A DNA stretch of 64,000 nt from contig NZ_AP014648.1 in assembly GCF_000828475.1 (NCBI RefSeq), forward strand, positions 1,302,001 through 1,366,000. Reading direction: 5' to 3'. Made by a program: the position numbers and the translations under genes. Under the pieces are notes generated by a model. The model ran no database searches, was not told the origin of the DNA, and worked only from the letters and a program-made list of their open reading frames with translations. This document shows positions 58,848-64,000 of the stretch, piece by piece. This DNA comes from Methyloceanibacter caenitepidi (GTDB lineage Bacteria > Pseudomonadota > Alphaproteobacteria > Rhizobiales > Methyloligellaceae). Positions within the stretch are counted from its first letter, which is position 1. Each line of letters opens with the position of its first letter.

Positions 58848-59492
58848 GACGGGTTACCGAAAGTCAGCGCAACCGCGATCGTTGCGGACGACCACAAATT
58901 GCTGCGCGACGGCATCAAGCAAATCCTTCAGTCCGTGGACGGTATCTCTATTGTCGCCGAGGCCCAGGACGGCCTTGAAGCAATCAGCCTGGTGCGCCAG
59001 CACAAGCCGGATCTTCTGACCTTGGACATGGCCATGCCATACGCGCAAGGCCTCGAGATCTACGAAGAAGTGCGGCGCTGGAGCCCCGAGACGCGCGTCA
59101 TCGTCTTTACGGGGCTGACCTCGCTCGGTCTTCTCAGCGAGTTGGTCACGGCTGGCGTCGATGGACTCTTCGCCAAGCGCGGCGATCCCGACGAGCTGAA
59201 AGACAGCGTTTCCGTCATCCTGAGTGGAGGGAAGGTGATCGCGCCCGAGATCGTGACTCTTCTGGAAGAGGGGACGCCGGCGAGCAGCCTGACGGCGCGC
59301 GAGCGGCAGATTCTCAGCCTCGTCGCGACGGGCCTTTCGAACAAGGAGATCGCGGCCCGCCTGGGCGTCAGTCTGAAAACCGTCGACAATCATCGCACCA
59401 ACCTCATGCGCAAGCTCGACGTGCACTCCATCGCGGAGCTTCTGACCTACGCGCTGCGCGAGGGGCTCCTCGAAGGGTCGGATCAGCTGTGA
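58839..59492 (+). CDS. NarL-type response regulator
   Basis: 217 residues from the ATG at 58839. Receiver domain: AIVADDHKLLRDGIKQILQS (acidic pair), DLLTLDMAMPYAQGLEIYEE (phospho-Asp in LTLDMAMP), VIVFTGLTS and FAKRGDPDELKDSVSVILSG. LuxR helix-turn-helix: LTARERQILSLVATGLSNKE, IAARLGVSLKTVDNHRTNLM. Probable partner of the divergent 7TM kinase. The first three codons ATGGCTCAT are the complement of the kinase start ATGAGCCAT; the two genes thus overlap head to head by 9 bases. Confidence 0.92.
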   Translation: MAHDGLPKVSATAIVADDHKLLRDGIKQILQSVDGISIVAEAQDGLEAISLVRQHKPDLLTLDMAMPYAQGLEIYEEVRRWSPETRVIVFTGLTSLGLLSELVTAGVDGLFAKRGDPDELKDSVSVILSGGKVIAPEIVTLLEEGTPASSLTARERQILSLVATGLSNKEIAARLGVSLKTVDNHRTNLMRKLDVHSIAELLTYALREGLLEGSDQL

Positions 59493-59697
59493 TTCGGCCA
59501 TTGCGGGGACGTTTCCATGCTTCGGTCTCGTGGTCCATTCTTGGACGGGCTTGGAGCGCTCTCTGTAAAGGGATCGCAGCTTCAATTGAGAAGAGGCTAA
59601 AGCGAGGCTGGGGCCGGTGCGATAGGGTGGATCCCCTATATGAAGTGGGCGGGGCCGCGCGCGGCAGATGTCGGGACGCTAGTCGTTATTCGGCGCG
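59493..59697. other. Gap between convergent genes
   Basis: About 205 bases between the response regulator and the helical repeat protein stop. No gene, hairpin with T-run or repeat is clear. Confidence 0.35.
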
Positions 59698-62118
59698 TTA
59701 GTTCGTGGCCAGCTTGGCGCGGACCTCTTGGGTTTTCTTGAGTTCCCGAGCCGCATCGGCGGCGGCCAGGGTGGCGCCCCCGTCGGCGTAGCGCTTCTGT
59801 GCGTTGGCGAGCAGATCGGCGGCCTCGTCGAGTTCATCGTCCGTTCGCTCGAGCGCCGCGAGGTCCGTCAGCGTCTGGGCAAGCTGCACCTCCGCATAGG
59901 TCCGCTGCACGGCGAAATCCTTGCCCGTATAGACGGGCAGGGTGGAGAGTTGCATTTGCTTGGCCTCGCGCAAAAGGTCTGGCTCCCCTTCGAGTGCGCC
60001 CAGCTCGCTCAAGGCGCCCGCTTTCGCCAACTCGGTTTGCGCCTTCAGGTCGGGCAGATCGATCGCAGCAAGCTTCTCCTGCGCCGCCTCAGCCGCGGCA
60101 ATAGCGTCCCGGAGTTGGCTCGCATTCTTGTTGCGCTCGCCAGCGACGCGCTTACCGTTGGCGAGGTACAGCTTCGCCTCTGCAAAGCCTGCCAAATTGC
60201 CGAGTTCAAGCATGATGTTCGCGGCCGCTTCGCAGGCCTCGAAGCTCTGCTTCAAGTGCGCCATGGCCGTCGGCGACAGCCGGTCGCCTTTGGGATCGAA
60301 TCGATAGCCCGCCGCAAGGTGTCCCATGCAGGCGCCCCGCTTTAGCGCGGCCTCTTCCTGTACAGCCAAGCCCTCTTGAAACTGTATGCAGTTCGCCCGA
60401 TCCTCGCCGGCCATCGACGCGCAGGCTGCCGCGGGTGCGGGTCTGTCCAGCCGCGACGCGCTGAGGTCATCCACGAGCGCAAGGCTCTTCTCCGCCCCCG
60501 AAACGCCCGAAGCGAAAACGGCGTCCGAGAACAACAGCGCCGCCAGTTGAATGGAAATACCGTCTGCTTCGTCGTCGCGCCCATGCGTTTCGAGTACGGG
60601 AAGGACGGCCTGCATGTGCTCGATGCTCCGCTTCAGCGCGGCTGCATCCACGTCCCATTCGGCCCGCGCGAGTTCCGCAGTCGCCATCAAAGTCCCGAAG
60701 CGCACGGCGTCGCGCGGCGCCGCCTCGGGCGACACCGCATCGAGGGCATCGGTAAAGTTCGCGATGCTGGCGTCCAATAGTGTCTCGGCTTCCTCGCGTG
60801 GAGACAGCCGGGCAAGCGCCAACTGGGCTTCACCCAAGTAACTTTGAACGCGCGCGCGGGACAGCGCGTCATGCGTCGCCGGCAGCTCGGCGAGTACGGT
60901 CTCGAACTTCTCCGAGGCGGTGGCGTAGCTCTTCTCGGCCTCGTCGTTCTGGCCAGCGAAGGTCTCGATATCACCGGCCAGTTTCGCCAGCAGACCCGTG
61001 AGATACGCGTACTCGACCTTGCCGAACGTGCCGTCCGCGTACCCCTCGTCGAAGGTCCGGGAGGTCTGATCGACCAGGGACATGATCGTGGCTGCGTCGT
61101 CGGGACTCATCTGATCCACGACCGCCGAGAACTGTGAGACGACGTCGGCGATGATCTCTGCGGCGAGGAAGGGCTGCGTGGTGAGAAGGCTTTGGTCCTT
61201 CTCAGCGTCTTGGTTCGGAAAGAGGTCGGTCAGGACCTGCATGGCCAGGGAGCTGTTTCCGTCAGCCAACAGCGCGCCGCCGATCTGCGCACGTGCCATT
61301 TTGATGTTCTTGTTGAGTTCGGCGCGCGTTTCGTCGTCGAGCGAATCCGGAAGCTCGCTCTGCAGCGTCTTGAGGCGCGCCATCCGCGCATAGAGGTCCT
61401 GCGCCCGGCCCGGCGACAGATAGCCGCCACGCTGACTCCAGGCGCTCGCTCCGGCGCCCGCGACCATGCCCGCCAGGGCACTGCCGATCTGCTCGGAGAA
61501 TTCGCTCGGAATCTTGATAGGGTACAACTCGGGTTGAGCCGCTCGGGATTGAACCTGCGGTTCGCGGGTCAGGATGCGCAGCTCGAGCATCTTTGCCGTC
61601 GGCAGAGCCCGGCCCCAGATCAGCAGGTCGGCTTTCTGTTCCTTGAGCCATTCGCGACCTTGGGCGTTGGCCTGGATAATGTTCTCCGACAGGCGGCCAT
61701 GCTCCGGCAGTTCCAGCTTTTTGGGATAGAGATTGACTTCGACGCTCGCGCTTCCATCCGCGTTGATCGGAAACTGGTGTTCCAACGCGCTGCGGACGCG
61801 AGAGGCGTACTCGTTGCCAGGATCGTTCTCCAGACGTGCCAGGAGAATCCCCACGCGGTCGCCCAGGAAGGGTTCCGGGGCCCACATCACCTCGTCCCTG
61901 TACTCCTGGTAAAGCCCCTCGCCGAACGCCCAAATCAGGGTGAGGGCCCCGCCGATGACCGTCCAAACGACAGGACTCAGGAGCGGGTGTTCATACCAGC
62001 GCCGCGCCGGTGCGGCAGGCGGCGGTGCGGCTGCAGCCGCCGCCGGCGTCGAGCGGCGCCTCGGCTTTGCCGCGCGCTTACGGGCGGTCGGAGTAGCCTT
62101 TTTCTTTGCGGTTGCCAT
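59698..62118 (-). CDS. Large membrane-anchored helical repeat (TPR-like) protein
   Basis: 806 residues of unknown function. The start at 62118 opens a very basic Lys/Ala/Pro-rich segment (MATAKKKATPTARKRAAKPR), then one membrane helix (LLSPVVWTVIGGALTLIWAF). A mixed domain about 70-210 follows, including DRVGILLARLENDPGNEYAS and EWLKEQKADLLIWGRALPTA. After that comes a long all-helical region (about 230-800) with TPR-like helical pairs, e.g. EAEKSYATASEKFETVLAEL and ARVQSYLGEAQLALARLSPR. It is probably anchored with the repeats outside or inside the cytoplasmic membrane as a scaffold. The 180-base gap to the divergent cytochrome gene would hold promoters for both. Confidence 0.75.
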   Translation of the reverse strand: MATAKKKATPTARKRAAKPRRRSTPAAAAAAPPPAAPARRWYEHPLLSPVVWTVIGGALTLIWAFGEGLYQEYRDEVMWAPEPFLGDRVGILLARLENDPGNEYASRVRSALEHQFPINADGSASVEVNLYPKKLELPEHGRLSENIIQANAQGREWLKEQKADLLIWGRALPTAKMLELRILTREPQVQSRAAQPELYPIKIPSEFSEQIGSALAGMVAGAGASAWSQRGGYLSPGRAQDLYARMARLKTLQSELPDSLDDETRAELNKNIKMARAQIGGALLADGNSSLAMQVLTDLFPNQDAEKDQSLLTTQPFLAAEIIADVVSQFSAVVDQMSPDDAATIMSLVDQTSRTFDEGYADGTFGKVEYAYLTGLLAKLAGDIETFAGQNDEAEKSYATASEKFETVLAELPATHDALSRARVQSYLGEAQLALARLSPREEAETLLDASIANFTDALDAVSPEAAPRDAVRFGTLMATAELARAEWDVDAAALKRSIEHMQAVLPVLETHGRDDEADGISIQLAALLFSDAVFASGVSGAEKSLALVDDLSASRLDRPAPAAACASMAGEDRANCIQFQEGLAVQEEAALKRGACMGHLAAGYRFDPKGDRLSPTAMAHLKQSFEACEAAANIMLELGNLAGFAEAKLYLANGKRVAGERNKNASQLRDAIAAAEAAQEKLAAIDLPDLKAQTELAKAGALSELGALEGEPDLLREAKQMQLSTLPVYTGKDFAVQRTYAEVQLAQTLTDLAALERTDDELDEAADLLANAQKRYADGGATLAAADAARELKKTQEVRAKLATN

Positions 62119-62297
62119 GCGCCTCACGCCAGATAGTGCGTCCCGTGGGCAGGCTACAATATGGTTGGGCATGAAAACAGGGGCGTCAGCGCTTGACTGT
62201 GGTCGCGCGTAACGGATGATCGTTCCGGGCGAGGTGAGCTGACAGTCCTGGCTCGCATGACGGAATCGTGTCGTGCGATGCGAGGCATAGGACTCGT

Positions 62298-64000
62298 ATG
62301 AGCCAGAGAACGGGTGCCACACATTCTATGCTCGGTGCGGGTGCCGCGAGGGCCCGGGGTTTACGGAGCCCGATCCGGCTCGGCGCGCGCGCGCTTCTCG
62401 TGGCCGGTCTTTTGATGGCCGCCGGGCCCGCGACCCAGGCGGCGGAGTCTCAGCATCGAGCAATCCCCAGTTATTGTGCCAATGCGAAGTCTTCGGGCCT
62501 GCCTCTTCCGACAAGTCTTCCGCAGGATGATTACGAGTCCCGGCTCAAGGCCTTCGTGAAAGACCGGCGCTATGTGAATCTGGGCTGGTGCGTCGACAAA
62601 GAGACGGCGGGGAATCTCGTCCGCGACACGGGGCCTTTTATCGACGGGGTCTATTACGGCACTCATCCCGCGGTGCGAGTCTACTATTCGCCTGAGGCCA
62701 TGGCGTGGATCACCGGCAACCGGGAATCGCCGATGCCCGATGGCGCCATCATCGTCAAAGAGATGTTCCCGCCGCCCGCGGCCCGCTACGAAGGGCTGAG
62801 CGAAGATGAGGTCGTGGACAAGCTCTCCAACTGGACCGTCATGGTCCGGGACGCCGCCGGCGCCAAGGACGGCTGGTACTGGGCCGAGTTCAGCCGATCG
62901 GGCGATCAGGCCCACAATGAGCCCTTGGTGCACTTGAACTACCCCGATGCGGGCTTTGGCCAATACTGCGTTCGCTGCCACGCATCGGCCAAGCATCAGT
63001 CGACCTTCTCGACTACGCGCAACATCAAGGGCTTTCCGGGCGAACCGATCCGCTACCGCGTCGATGACTCATGGCGCGAGGGCGCGGTGGCGGCGCCTCA
63101 TGTCCATGAGCCGAAGAACACCCAAAGGGGCTCTCATAGGATGGCGGGGCACGGACTTTCCGAGTTCGGCAAGGCGCCCCCGCGGCTCGGGTCGCCGAAT
63201 CCCGAGTTCATCGCCCTGTTCTCGCCCGGACGCTTTCCGAAAGACGCGCCGCTGCAACTCCTCCCCAAAGAGACTGGAGATCGCGTGGTCGCGCCAGGGA
63301 AGGGCAAGCCGGGCTTTGTCACCTCCGATCAATGCATGAGCTGTCACGGGGGTCTGAATAGCCAGGGCCTGTCGGGTCCCAACCTGTTCATTGCGCTGAG
63401 CCCTGAATACGGCGATGGCTATAATCTCTCACATTACGGCGAATGGCGATGGTCGCCCATGGGGCTCGCCGGCCGCGATCCCATTTTTCACGCGCAACTC
63501 GACAGTGAGATTTCGCTCCTCGAGAAACAGTTCTCTTCGGACCCGGAAAAGGGCAAGACCTATGTGCGCCATTTGGAGAATCTGTGCTTCAGCTGTCATG
63601 CGCCCATGGGGCAGCGGCAGCTCAGCCGCGACGCCGAGACGCTGGACCTCGATCCCCTTTTCAAACGGGAGTACCTGTTTCTCACCGAAGACCACCGCGA
63701 CGACCCGTATTACAAATACGGTGCGCTCGGCCGCGACGGTGTGAGTTGCGCGCTATGTCACAGTGCCCGGTCGGACAAGTTCGCCTCGGCCGATATCGGC
63801 AAGTTGCGCGCCTACCTGACAGAGGTCACGACAGGCCGCCTGCCGAGGGGCGAACTGGGCGAGATCTACGGGCCTCTGAAGGAGGACGACATTGCCGCCG
63901 AGCCCATGAAGAATGCGCTCGGGCTGACACCCAAGCACGATCCCTTCATCAAGAGTTCGCGCCTATGCGGGTCATGCCACACGGTCAATCTCCCTAATGT
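62298..64000 (+). CDS. Multihaem cytochrome c (3' end off the window)
   Basis: At least 567 codons are present and the frame is open at the right edge. The ATG at 62298 (GAGGCATAGGA upstream) or 62328 opens a signal-like segment (ARALLVAGLLMAAGPATQAA). Five haem motifs are visible: CVRCH (~222), CMSCH (~346), CFSCH (~432), CALCH (~487) and CGSCH (~556). The first part (GPFIDGVYYGTHPAVRVYYS, YYGTHPAV) resembles a cytochrome P460-like domain, a beta-sheet haem or substrate-binding fold; that is tentative. The protein would act in the periplasm in electron transfer, possibly tied to sulfur or nitrogen oxidation. Full function cannot be judged without the missing end. Confidence 0.82.
   Translation, partial: MSQRTGATHSMLGAGAARARGLRSPIRLGARALLVAGLLMAAGPATQAAESQHRAIPSYCANAKSSGLPLPTSLPQDDYESRLKAFVKDRRYVNLGWCVDKETAGNLVRDTGPFIDGVYYGTHPAVRVYYSPEAMAWITGNRESPMPDGAIIVKEMFPPPAARYEGLSEDEVVDKLSNWTVMVRDAAGAKDGWYWAEFSRSGDQAHNEPLVHLNYPDAGFGQYCVRCHASAKHQSTFSTTRNIKGFPGEPIRYRVDDSWREGAVAAPHVHEPKNTQRGSHRMAGHGLSEFGKAPPRLGSPNPEFIALFSPGRFPKDAPLQLLPKETGDRVVAPGKGKPGFVTSDQCMSCHGGLNSQGLSGPNLFIALSPEYGDGYNLSHYGEWRWSPMGLAGRDPIFHAQLDSEISLLEKQFSSDPEKGKTYVRHLENLCFSCHAPMGQRQLSRDAETLDLDPLFKREYLFLTEDHRDDPYYKYGALGRDGVSCALCHSARSDKFASADIGKLRAYLTEVTTGRLPRGELGEIYGPLKEDDIAAEPMKNALGLTPKHDPFIKSSRLCGSCHTVNLPN

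Overview
The window looks like a chromosome segment from an alphaproteobacterium, most likely a Hyphomicrobiales member of the Hyphomicrobium/Methyloceanibacter kind. This rests on the gene families present (phasin, DUF3175, DUF2189, TIGR03032, CobK, a Blh/SQR-type sulfide module, NarL/LuxR regulators) and on high G+C coding. No rRNA or tRNA gene was recognised, so the taxon is an inference. By eye, the first ~18 kb is less uniform in base composition and holds several broken genes, which suggests an accessory metal-resistance region. From ~46 kb on, the genes are uniformly G+C rich and tightly packed.

1-3.5 kb (minus strand): a metal-resistance cluster running leftward from a MerR-type regulator, through four very small secreted or membrane proteins and a DUF411 protein, to a CusB-like RND adaptor cut by the window edge. 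3.7-8.5 kb: an intrinsic terminator, an adenosylcobalamin riboswitch, a frameshifted OprB-type porin, the decayed end of a TonB-dependent receptor, and an intact TonB-dependent siderophore receptor. 8.7-16.8 kb: a small secreted protein and a complete CzcCBA-type heavy-metal efflux operon, followed by the remains of a P-II-like gene and a second CusB-like adaptor, then a CDF transporter on the other strand.

16.9-22.6 kb: two imperfect ~330-bp direct repeats bracket a YqhA-like protein, a tiny duplicated-motif protein, a phasin, a DUF3175 protein and PEP synthase. 22.9-41 kb: a type I secretion locus. It has a TIGR03032 protein, an ABC exporter, an HlyD-type adaptor, a short LuxR protein and a 3,557-residue RTX/VCBS/cadherin/FG-GAP protein as the likely cargo, with two tandem LuxR regulators converging on it. 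A 15-bp motif recurs upstream of three genes of this locus and may be its operator.

41-46.5 kb: an outer-membrane MetA-pathway-type protein with an MFS transporter, then CobK, a CBS-domain protein, a DUF2189 membrane protein and a small acidic protein. 46.6-51.1 kb: a SiaABC-like partner-switching operon (PAS-PP2C phosphatase, SiaB kinase, SiaC phosphoprotein) whose output enzyme is a class III nucleotide cyclase instead of the diguanylate cyclase of the Pseudomonas system. 51.3-56.7 kb: a Crp/Fnr regulator followed by a sulfide-oxidation set (DUF2892 protein, persulfide-dioxygenase-like hydrolase, phosphatase-SQR fusion, SulP transporter). 56.7-59.5 kb: a 7TM histidine kinase and a NarL-type response regulator, divergent and overlapping at their first codons. 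59.7-64 kb: a large helical repeat protein divergent from a multihaem cytochrome c cut by the right edge.
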